Assembly: GCA_964515235.1 (NCBI GenBank)
Contig: CAZEVO010000026.1
Location: 1 to 25,940, forward strand
From: OPU3-GD-OMZ sp964515235
Lineage (GTDB): Bacteria; Pseudomonadota; Gammaproteobacteria; Methylococcales; Methylomonadaceae
Length of the DNA stretch: 25,940 nucleotides
Direction of reading: 5' to 3'
The translations under genes were made by a program, and so were the position numbers. Below are positions 15,736 through 22,865 of this stretch, one piece after another (the first letter of the stretch is position 1; every line of letters starts with the position of its first letter). The notes below the pieces were generated by a model, which saw nothing but the letters and a program-made list of their open reading frames with translations, did no database searches and was not told the DNA's origin.

Positions 15736-16734
15736 ATGAAGGGTTGGATTTATATTATCTCGAATCAAGCAATGCCAGACTTAGTGAAAGTAGAGTTGAG
15801 CAATCAACAACCGGAAGCAAAAGAGTTAGCATTAAATCAAGATATCGATGACTTGCCTTTTCCTTTTGTGATTGAATATCAAAGTGAAATAACGGTTCCG
15901 CAGATTTTTCGGGCGTTAAAAGAGCGACTGGCAGATTATGATAGTGGAAAGGGCTGGTATCAGCGTAATGTTTCTCAAGTCGTATTTTTACTCAGTAATG
16001 TACAAAAAGACCTCGCTAAAACGACCCTAACTGAGAGTAGCAATGTGAATCAGGAGACGTCTGATGAAGAGCGTAACCTAGCAAATACTCAGGAAGTGCA
16101 AGAGTGGCGGAGTTATATTGGTGCCCAAGGTTTTTATGCGGAGCAAAATATCAAGAAACGTTACAAAATCATGTTGGAAGCGACTTATTATGAGCCATCT
16201 GTTTGGAAGTATTGTTTATTTACATTTATAACCATTTTATTGTTAATAGAGTTTCTGGAGATCGGTGGTAGTGTCTTGTTCTGGGGTGTTCTAACGTTAA
16301 GTATTGTCATTATTTTATTAATCAAAGAATTCTTAGACCGGCGTAAAGGCATTGAGCTTGAACAACTCAGAATAAAAGAACAATGTGCTACTGAGATAGC
16401 CCAAGTACGTGCTAAATTCCCCTCTGATTCAGAAGATATTAAGTTTGAGCGACTTCAAGATGACGTAATAGAGCAGTTATCAGTGTCTCTGCGTCTTGAA
16501 AATCGTGAAGGACGATTTTTTTTAGTGGGAGGAATGATGAATAAGAATCCTACGATTACTATCACTAAAGTATTTTTACAGTTAGAGGTGGAAGGGGGAA
16601 ATCGTTTTGTGCGGGTTAAATTACAGATGTATTTATTGCCATTAGGTAAGGTTGAGATTATGGAGTCGGTATCGGAAATTGAGGGTCAATTTAAATGTGA
16701 AATTATTCAGGCACACGGCTATCAGAAGGCTTAA
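15736..16734 (+). CDS. Membrane protein with GIY-YIG/T5orf172-like N-terminal domain
   Basis: A 332-residue protein. Residues 1-90 resemble the T5orf172/MUG113 branch of GIY-YIG nucleases: GWIYIISNQAMPDLVKVELS at 3-22 matches the family's opening G-(Y/W)-(V/I)-Y plus ...LVKIG pattern, followed by a PFPFVIEY strand and an ALKERLADYDSGKGWYQ helix. The arginine expected after the second strand is not evident, so nuclease activity is doubtful. Residues about 120-150 are polar, about 157-174 and 178-197 are two membrane helices, 200-250 are charged and helical, and 255-325 look like a beta-rich domain of unknown type. ATG 15736 is preferred; TTG 15724 in the same frame would add four residues. It follows the ethylene-receptor-like kinase and may share its message. 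Confidence 0.7.
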   Translation: MKGWIYIISNQAMPDLVKVELSNQQPEAKELALNQDIDDLPFPFVIEYQSEITVPQIFRALKERLADYDSGKGWYQRNVSQVVFLLSNVQKDLAKTTLTESSNVNQETSDEERNLANTQEVQEWRSYIGAQGFYAEQNIKKRYKIMLEATYYEPSVWKYCLFTFITILLLIEFLEIGGSVLFWGVLTLSIVIILLIKEFLDRRKGIELEQLRIKEQCATEIAQVRAKFPSDSEDIKFERLQDDVIEQLSVSLRLENREGRFFLVGGMMNKNPTITITKVFLQLEVEGGNRFVRVKLQMYLLPLGKVEIMESVSEIEGQFKCEIIQAHGYQKA

Positions 16735-16766
16735 AGATTTAGACTACATTGTTGAGTTATCAATTA

Positions 16767-17279
16767 TTAACAGTTGTTAGCACTGAGGTTCGTCAGGAAT
16801 CGGTTAAATTCATCGGATAAATAAGGTAAAACGGTCATGAGACGGTGGTCGGCATTACAAACAGTCAGGTTGGCTGAGTGCTTTTGACAAAATAGCCAGC
16901 TGTTTTCAGGGGCTACAACAGTATCTTGCCAGCCGTGAATAACAGTTATTGCGGCGCTTGCTATATTGAAGGTGGTTCGTTGGTAACCTGGTAAATAGAA
17001 AGCGGGAGCCAGTAAAAAGAGCCCTTTCGGATTTAAGGTTTCTGCAACCACAGCGCAGACATAAGCACCCATACTAGAGCCAACTAAAACGATTTCATCA
17101 AATTCAGACCAGTCTATTGCCAGTAATTGTAAGACGCGGGCATCAGGGTCATTCTCCGCTCGGTAATCAATGCTTTGAGTTTCATAGCCATGCTTTTCGG
17201 CAATTTTGGTGAACACTTGTGTTTTAGCGCTATAGGGTTGGCTGTCTTTCCCATGGTTGTAAATCATTATTTTGCGCAT
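16767..17279 (-). CDS. Small alpha/beta hydrolase (YqiA/UPF0227-like esterase)
   Basis: A 170-residue compact alpha/beta hydrolase. The nucleophile elbow is GSSMGAY with Ser69, the acid is Asp119 in VIHGWQDTVV and the base is His145 in ADHRL, giving a full catalytic triad. The N-terminus carries the oxyanion-hole strand MIYNHGK. Size and layout resemble the YqiA/RBBP9-like short esterases, which act on small acyl esters; the physiological substrate is unknown. No signal peptide is visible, so it is cytoplasmic. It is convergent with the GIY-YIG-like membrane protein gene and divergent from nhaD. Confidence 0.85.
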   Translation of the reverse strand: MRKIMIYNHGKDSQPYSAKTQVFTKIAEKHGYETQSIDYRAENDPDARVLQLLAIDWSEFDEIVLVGSSMGAYVCAVVAETLNPKGLFLLAPAFYLPGYQRTTFNIASAAITVIHGWQDTVVAPENSWLFCQKHSANLTVCNADHRLMTVLPYLSDEFNRFLTNLSANNC

Positions 17280-17382
17280 GATTTGAATCGCCTTAATGTC
17301 ATTGGAAGGGAGTGTCGGGTCAATACGATCTTAGTCTATCGGGATGTCATTAACTTTATACCGTAAAGTTCTGATCATTTCT

Positions 17383-17391
17383 TGATATAAT
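17383..17391 (+). promoter_or_regulatory. Extended -10 promoter for nhaD
   Basis: TGATATAAT matches the extended -10 consensus (TGnTATAAT) exactly. No good -35 is found 16-18 bases upstream, as is usual for extended -10 promoters. It would start transcription near 17398 and give a leader of roughly 165 bases before nhaD. Confidence 0.5.
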
Positions 17392-17500
17392 ACGAAAATT
17401 TTTTGAAGAGACTTTTTTATTAGGCAGTTGAGTTCAAAGTTTTTTTGCTGGTTGTTTCATCGTGCATGATTTCTGTAAGTGATAAAAAAGTTTTTTTTTG

Positions 17501-17516
17501 ATGACGAATACGTCAT
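17501..17516. repeat. Small inverted repeat in the nhaD leader
   Basis: ATGACG (17501-17506) and CGTCAT (17511-17516) pair around AATA, immediately after a T9 run (17491-17499). It lies about 50 bases before the start codon. It could be a hairpin or an operator half-site pair. Confidence 0.35.
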
Positions 17517-17552
17517 TTAACGGTAGTTTTAGATTACTGTATTTGTTGATTT

Positions 17553-17558
17553 AAGGAG
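17553..17558 (+). promoter_or_regulatory. Ribosome binding site that fixes the nhaD start
   Basis: AAGGAG at 17553-17558 is 7 bases from TTG 17566 but only 1 base from TTG 17560. This makes TTG 17566 the likelier initiation codon. Confidence 0.7.
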
Positions 17559-17565
17559 TTTGAAG

Positions 17566-18948
17566 TTGGTTAAATCGTATTATTGTGCATGGGTGTTAGG
17601 GTTTATGTCGGTTATGTTTTCACTACCGGCGACAGCTTCTAATGCATCGTTAGCAAACCTACATTCTACAAGTTCGTCTTTGGGTGTTTTGGCTATTGCC
17701 ATTTTTGTTATCGCTTATGGCCTGGTCATTGCTGAGGAGTTTATTCACCTTAGAAAGTCAAAGCCGGTTTTGTTAGCGGCAGGTGCTATTTGGGTGTTGG
17801 TCGCATTATTAGGTAAGCAAGTTGAACATGGTCATGAAATTGTGGAGGCTGCGCTTAATCATAACCTCTTAGAGTATGCGGCATTATTATTGTTTTTATT
17901 AACAGCTATGATCTATGTCAATGCAATGACTGAACGGGAAGTTTTTGAGGCTTTGCGCAGTTGGTTAATTAAGAAAGGCTACAGTTACCGAAAATTATTT
18001 TGGATTACCGGTTTTCTGGCATTTTTTATATCGCCGATTGCCGATAACTTAACCACAGCTCTTTTAATGGGCTCAGTGGTGTTAGCGGTAGGGTCTGATA
18101 AGCCTAAGTTTGTCTCATTGTCTTTTATTAATATTGTTGTTGCGGCGAATGCTGGGGGTGCGTTTAGTCCTTTTGGTGATATTACAACCTTGATGGTTTG
18201 GCAGTCGGGTCATGTGGACTTTTTTGGTTTCTTTGCACTTTTTATTCCGAGCCTAGTTAACTTTTTGGTTCCTGCGTTGATTATGGTTTTTGCAATTCCT
18301 ACTGGGTTACCTGAGTCCAGTGGCGCCGCGGTAGCAGTCAAAAAAGGTGGCTTTGTTGTGTGCGGTTTATTTGTTGTGACGATTGTCACTGCAGTTTGCT
18401 TTGAGCAGCTATTACACCTTCCACCATTTTTAGGAATGATGACTGGCCTGTCTTATTTATTTTTCTTTTCTTATTATCTTAAATTACACGATAAAAAAGA
18501 GAATCCTGAGATTAGTGAGTTCAATATTTTTAATAAGGTTGCCAAGGCTGAGTGGGATACCTTGTTTTTCTTTTTTGGGGTGATCTTTTGTGTCGGTGGT
18601 TTAGGCACAATGGGCTATTTAGCTGAAGTATCTGAGATGGTTTATGGCGTTTGGGGACCGACGGCAGCCAATATTGTTGCCGGTTTATTTTCAGCAGTGG
18701 TTGATAATATTCCCGTTATGTTTGCTATTTTATCAATGTCGCCAGAGATGGATGTTTCACAATGGTTGTTAGTAACTTTAACCGCTGGTGTGGGGGGCAG
18801 TTTATTATCCGTGGGGTCGGCAGCAGGTGTAGCCTTAATGGGGCAATCTAAAGGGAACTATACTTTCTTTGGGCATATGCGTTGGAGTTGGGCTATTGCT
18901 CTAGGATACGCTGCCAGTATTTATCTTCATCTTTTGATTAATGGATAA
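17566..18948 (+). CDS. nhaD: Na+/H+ antiporter, NhaD type
   Basis: A 460-residue polytopic inner-membrane protein of the ion transporter superfamily that exports Na+ (or Li+) in exchange for protons. A signal-like first helix (about 5-25, ending PATAS) is followed by many hydrophobic helices. NhaD hallmarks are ISPIADNLTTALLMGSVVLA, NIVVAANAGGAFSPFGDITT, TLMVWQSGHVDF, SAVVDNIPVMFAILSM, and GVGGSLLSVGSAAGVALMG near the C-terminus; the paired half-helix motifs with Asp and Thr/Asn are the likely ion site. The start is TTG 17566, placed by the AAGGAG 7 bases upstream. It supports a saline or alkaline habitat. An extended -10 and a long leader precede it; its 3' end is 25 bases from the convergent hemF. 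Confidence 0.94.
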   Translation: MVKSYYCAWVLGFMSVMFSLPATASNASLANLHSTSSSLGVLAIAIFVIAYGLVIAEEFIHLRKSKPVLLAAGAIWVLVALLGKQVEHGHEIVEAALNHNLLEYAALLLFLLTAMIYVNAMTEREVFEALRSWLIKKGYSYRKLFWITGFLAFFISPIADNLTTALLMGSVVLAVGSDKPKFVSLSFINIVVAANAGGAFSPFGDITTLMVWQSGHVDFFGFFALFIPSLVNFLVPALIMVFAIPTGLPESSGAAVAVKKGGFVVCGLFVVTIVTAVCFEQLLHLPPFLGMMTGLSYLFFFSYYLKLHDKKENPEISEFNIFNKVAKAEWDTLFFFFGVIFCVGGLGTMGYLAEVSEMVYGVWGPTAANIVAGLFSAVVDNIPVMFAILSMSPEMDVSQWLLVTLTAGVGGSLLSVGSAAGVALMGQSKGNYTFFGHMRWSWAIALGYAASIYLHLLING

Positions 18949-18973
18949 ATAGCCGGATGACTTAAACTGAGGG

Positions 18974-20014
18974 TTAGCTGCTGTGATTGGCAACAGTCTG
19001 TGTTGCTTTTGCAGCACTAGCTTGAAGATCAATACTTTCTGGATTAGCTTGATAATGGCAACGGATTATTTTAGCGATCAGCTTTTTAGTTTGATCGTCT
19101 ATAGGGCAGAGACTTTGTTCGGGTAAAACGGCGAGAATGTCAGCTAACAGTTGGTTTTGGGGGGAAGGTAATTTTTTCTGCCACGTCGTGAGTAACCGTT
19201 TATTAATGTTGGCGGGCAATGACGCTAAAATGCCGATATCGTTTTGGTCATGAATAAGCAAACCAGACGTTGTTCCGCGATCTAATGTTAAAACCTGTAG
19301 AAAATATAAAGTGTGATAATCTAATTGTTGTTGGTAATGTGCTTTGGTTGTAACGGTCGATTGTGTGACTGACTGTTGCAGCAGTGTTAAGTAACAGCGA
19401 ATAACAGCTTGCCCAAAAGCGCCTGCAAATTCGCTATCAGCATCAGGATGTTTAGTTTGATAGCCCTCAAGGTAAAAATGAGCAACGCCACGATGACGTT
19501 TGAGTACTGGAATGTAAAAATACCGGTCACCTTGTAAACTGGCAGTAGCATAGGTTGTTGTGGCGACAGCCTTTAAACAACTTTGAAATGCCATCGTGGC
19601 ATGACGCTCTTCAATGGCGGGATTTAAATCGGCCATTAATCGCCAAAACCCCGATTTGTTTTTAAATTCTGTCCAACTAATGTGCAAATGTAAAGATGGG
19701 GCTAATGGATTGTGTGGATGAATAATAGTGGAAAGGGCGGTTGCTGAGCCGAGTTTTTTACTCGGTAAATCATCGTAGTGTACCTGTGAGATATTCACCG
19801 AACTACGATTAAAAAAGGGGCCAGTTAAGCTATAACGGCTGCCACCGCCGTGACATCCTCCGTCACGGAGCCAGTTAATATGATGCGTTTCAGATGAGGT
19901 GCCAACAGCGCGAATGATTGTGTCTAGACCGTCAACAAAAGTTGATTGCAGACGTGAAACAAGTTGGTAGGCATCAGTTGCAGAGGGTGATTCTGCATAG
20001 ATCAAGTTAGACAT
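18974..20014 (-). CDS. hemF: Oxygen-dependent coproporphyrinogen III oxidase (divergent HemF)
   Basis: A 346-residue HemF-family protein that would decarboxylate coproporphyrinogen III to protoporphyrinogen IX with O2 in haem synthesis. Conserved parts are WLRDGGCHGGGSRYSL, the Ser-Val-Asn-(Ile/Phe)-Ser motif (SSVNISQVHY), the catalytic-region IIHPHNPLAPSLHLH and LDRGTTSGLL near the C-terminus, where the Asp-Arg pair is functionally important in yeast and human enzymes. The usual GGGFDLTPFY loop reads WRLMADLNPAIEE instead, so this is a divergent branch. ATG 20014 is chosen; TTG 20089 would add 25 residues that do not fit. It is divergent from the radical SAM gene. Confidence 0.82.
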   Translation of the reverse strand: MSNLIYAESPSATDAYQLVSRLQSTFVDGLDTIIRAVGTSSETHHINWLRDGGCHGGGSRYSLTGPFFNRSSVNISQVHYDDLPSKKLGSATALSTIIHPHNPLAPSLHLHISWTEFKNKSGFWRLMADLNPAIEERHATMAFQSCLKAVATTTYATASLQGDRYFYIPVLKRHRGVAHFYLEGYQTKHPDADSEFAGAFGQAVIRCYLTLLQQSVTQSTVTTKAHYQQQLDYHTLYFLQVLTLDRGTTSGLLIHDQNDIGILASLPANINKRLLTTWQKKLPSPQNQLLADILAVLPEQSLCPIDDQTKKLIAKIIRCHYQANPESIDLQASAAKATQTVANHSS

Positions 20015-20238
20015 AAAATTCTCTGAAACGACTTCGATGGTGACTGTGGCGGTTATTTTATCAGTGATTAACAGTATGCTGTAATACAAATCAGAGGCTT
20101 ATTTTATTTTTTTGTGGAAGTTGAAAACAAGATTTTAGCCTGAATTCAGTTACTGAATGATAATAGTAATCTGAATCTTCCCGTTATTTGCTTAACGATT
20201 ATTTGTAACCAGTCCTTATTAAGATTTATTATGGCCTT

Positions 20239-22146
20239 ATGAAATTGTTATTAATCACCCCCCCCATGACTCAGCTTAATACGCCGTATCCAGCAACAGC
20301 GTATTTAACAGGTTTTTTAAAGGCGCAGGGTTATCAAGCTGCTCAGCGTGATTTAGCTATTGAATTATTATCAAAAATCTTAACACAGCCGGGGTTATCG
20401 GCTATTTATTCCATTGTTGAGGCGCGTTACGAGGCGGTAGATGATGATGATTTGCCAGACTCTATTTATACTTTTTTAGCCAATTTTCATCATTATTTAA
20501 ATTGTGTTGAACCGGTTGTGCGTTTTTTACAAGGTAAAGACCCGAGTTTAGCGATTCGAATTGCATCAAGAAATTTCTTACCTGAAGGTCCATGTTTTGA
20601 TTCATTGGTCGAGATGGAGGCGGTGCAGGGCGATGTTTTACAAGGCGCTTTTGGTACATTAGGGGTTCAAGATAGAGCTAAGTTTCTGGCCACATTATTT
20701 ATTGATGACTTGTGTGCAGTTATTCAACAAGGAGTAGACCCTTACTTTGAAGTGACGCGTTATGGAGAACAACTTGCCGCTTCTAATCCGCATTTTGATG
20801 ACCTCTATAATGCCTTGCAGCATTGCTCTGGTTATTTAGATACTGTACTGAAAGCATTAGTTAATGACGCTCTTGAACAAGAGCAGCCCGATGTGGTGGG
20901 TCTAACGGTTCCTTTTCCAGGGAATATGTTAGCGGCCTTAAAAATCGCCCATTTTTGTCGATTAAAAAACCCAGCAATCAAGATTGTTTTGGGCGGTGGT
21001 TATGTGAATACAGAATTGCGTAAATTAAAGGAACCGCGTGTTTTTGAGTATGTCGATTATATTTGTTTAGATGATGGTGAACGGCCATTATTAACGTTGT
21101 TAGAGTATTTACAAGGTAGTCGGCAACAGGATGAATTAGTGCGCACTTTTTATTTACAAAACGCACGCGTTCATTTTAATCAGAACCCAAGTCTGCATGA
21201 TATTCCGCATAAATCAGTTGGGACGCCGAGTTATGAAGGTTTGCCCTTAAATCATTACCTATCCCTTTGTGAAATGTTAAATCCGATGCACAGGATCTGG
21301 AGTGATGGGCGTTGGAATAAACTGACTTTGGCGCACGGCTGCTATTGGGCGCAATGTAGTTTTTGTGATATTAGTTTAAATTATATTGGTCAATATGATG
21401 AATCTGGCGCAGAGATTATTATTGATCGTATTGAAACTTTAATTGCTGAAACGGGTGTTACAGGTTTTCATTTTGTCGATGAGGCTGCCCCTCCAAAAGT
21501 CATGTTTGCACTGGCAAGGAAGTTAATTGAGAAAAATTTAGTGATCAGTTGGTGGGGTAATATTCGATTTGAGAAAACATTTACACCGGAAAATTGCCAG
21601 TTGTTAGCAGACTCAGGGTGTATTGCCATTAGTGGTGGTCTTGAAGTGGCTTCAGATCGGTTACTCAAGTTAATGAGAAAAGGAATAACAGTTGAGCAGG
21701 TAGCGCAAGTTACGAAAAGCTTTTCTAATGCTGGAATTTTAGTACATGCTTATTTAATGTACGGTTTTCCAACGCAGACCACACAAGAAACAATTGATTC
21801 ATTAGAGCGGGTTCGACAACTGATGCTGCATGACTGTATTCATTCTGCTTATTGGCATCGTTTTGCAGCCACTATTCATAGTCCAGTAGGGCAATCTCCA
21901 GAGACTTATCAGGTGACTTTAAAGCCTAATGAAACAGGTTTATTTGCTGAGAATGATGTTGACTATCATGACTTAGTTGATACGGATCATCAGCGCTTGG
22001 GGCTGGGTCTGAAAAAGGCACTTTATAATTATATGCATGGTCTGGGGTTTGACTATCCGGTTAATGAATGGTTTGTTGAAGGTGTGGGTAAAACAACCGT
22101 TTCAGCAGACTTAATTGAGCGCGCAATTAATAATCTACGCTCATAA
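20239..22146 (+). CDS. B12-binding-type radical SAM protein with CX4CX2C cluster motif
   Basis: A 635-residue protein. The N-terminal half resembles the Rossmann-like cobalamin-binding domain of B12-dependent radical SAM enzymes (KLLLITPPM at 2-10; PDVVGLTVPFPGN at 217-229; IKIVLGGGYVNTEL at 247-260), with no DxHxxG motif. The radical SAM core follows: HGCYWAQCSFCD with Cys368, Cys373 and Cys376. That is CX4CX2C, not the usual CX3CX2C for the 4Fe-4S cluster. Later motifs are GFHFVDEAAPP, ISGGLEVASDRLLKLMRKG and VHAYLMYGFPTQT, typical of this class. Reaction and substrate are unknown. The MOSC gene follows 39 bases downstream, so the two are probably co-transcribed. A C8 run lies at codons 7-9. 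Confidence 0.85.
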   Translation: MKLLLITPPMTQLNTPYPATAYLTGFLKAQGYQAAQRDLAIELLSKILTQPGLSAIYSIVEARYEAVDDDDLPDSIYTFLANFHHYLNCVEPVVRFLQGKDPSLAIRIASRNFLPEGPCFDSLVEMEAVQGDVLQGAFGTLGVQDRAKFLATLFIDDLCAVIQQGVDPYFEVTRYGEQLAASNPHFDDLYNALQHCSGYLDTVLKALVNDALEQEQPDVVGLTVPFPGNMLAALKIAHFCRLKNPAIKIVLGGGYVNTELRKLKEPRVFEYVDYICLDDGERPLLTLLEYLQGSRQQDELVRTFYLQNARVHFNQNPSLHDIPHKSVGTPSYEGLPLNHYLSLCEMLNPMHRIWSDGRWNKLTLAHGCYWAQCSFCDISLNYIGQYDESGAEIIIDRIETLIAETGVTGFHFVDEAAPPKVMFALARKLIEKNLVISWWGNIRFEKTFTPENCQLLADSGCIAISGGLEVASDRLLKLMRKGITVEQVAQVTKSFSNAGILVHAYLMYGFPTQTTQETIDSLERVRQLMLHDCIHSAYWHRFAATIHSPVGQSPETYQVTLKPNETGLFAENDVDYHDLVDTDHQRLGLGLKKALYNYMHGLGFDYPVNEWFVEGVGKTTVSADLIERAINNLRS

Positions 22147-22185
22147 CAAAGAGTTTGGTATGACCAGTTTTTTTTAGAGGTGCGA

Positions 22186-22665
22186 ATGATTAAAACATTA
22201 ATGGAGCATGATGCTAAGTTTGGGCAAGTCGTGTGGATGGGTGTTCGAACTCAAAAAAAAGCACCACTAGAGAATTGCTATCATCTTGCAGTGAGTCCTG
22301 ATTTTGGATTGTTCGGTGACCACTACAGTGGCCGGAGTAAAAAGCGGCAAGTCACCCTAATTCAAGCAGAACACATTGCGGCATTAAGTTCTTTTTTAGG
22401 CGCAGAAATCAACCCAGAGCAATTGCGCAGGAATATCGTGGTTGAAGGAATTAACTTGTTGTCATTTTCAAAGAAACGATTTGAAATTGGCTCTGTAACA
22501 TTTCAAATGACAGGTCTTTGTCACCCGTGTTCTCGTATGGAGCAGGTTTTGGGCTTGGGAGGCTATAACGCGATGCGTGGTCATGGTGGTATTACTGCTT
22601 GTGTGCTGACCGAGGGTAACATCAAAGAAGGAGATATGGTTCGCTCAATTTCAGAAGAGGCATGA
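22186..22665 (+). CDS. MOSC-domain protein
   Basis: A 159-residue stand-alone MOSC (molybdenum cofactor sulfurase C-terminal) domain protein, similar in layout to YiiM. The signature is TGLCHPCSRMEQVLG (Cys112 and Cys115), then MRGHGGITACVL and EGDMV at the end; the N-terminal GDHYSGRSKKRQVTLIQ also fits. Such proteins bind molybdenum cofactor and some reduce N-hydroxylated compounds; others carry sulfur to metal centres. ATG 22186 is chosen because AGAGG lies 5 bases upstream; GTG 22180 in the same frame overlaps that site. Its position after a radical SAM gene suggests a shared pathway, but none is established. Confidence 0.88.
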   Translation: MIKTLMEHDAKFGQVVWMGVRTQKKAPLENCYHLAVSPDFGLFGDHYSGRSKKRQVTLIQAEHIAALSSFLGAEINPEQLRRNIVVEGINLLSFSKKRFEIGSVTFQMTGLCHPCSRMEQVLGLGGYNAMRGHGGITACVLTEGNIKEGDMVRSISEEA

Positions 22666-22852
22666 CTTTCTTCAGCGCACCGTAACAGAGCGCCTTTATT
22701 TTTCTGTAGCACAATTGTAACTATGACATAGCCGCCTAGACTAGCAGAGAATAAGAGGTGGCTTTATACGTGTGTTTCTAAAACAGTGATACCTATCATA
22801 TGGATGACTGATTCGTGTATGCCCCACCTGAATGCGTTATGCCAATCTGGCT

Positions 22853-22858
22853 AAGGGG
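22853..22858 (+). promoter_or_regulatory. Ribosome binding site that fixes the lapD start
   Basis: AAGGGG at 22853-22858 lies 7 bases before ATG 22866. This favours that ATG over GTG 22863 and gives the MSL(Y/F)KQL start typical of LapD. Confidence 0.7.
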
Positions 22859-22865
22859 TTAAGTG

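Noticed and set aside
17398..17560. Known Na+ or Li+ riboswitch before nhaD
   Set aside because: I could not find a stem pattern that I recognise as one of the described classes; only a weak 6-bp hairpin is visible.
20015..20089. TTG-initiated extension of hemF
   Set aside because: The 25 extra residues do not resemble HemF N-termini, and ATG 20014 is available.
20140..20176. Three CTGAAT copies, one in the palindrome CTGAATTCAG, between hemF and the radical SAM gene
   Set aside because: Spacing is irregular (13 and 18) and the motif is short, so chance cannot be excluded; noted only as a weak operator candidate.
22787..22798. TGATACCTATCA partial palindrome before lapD
   Set aside because: The 5-bp arms around CC are too short to stand out in AT-rich DNA, and no regulator is implied.
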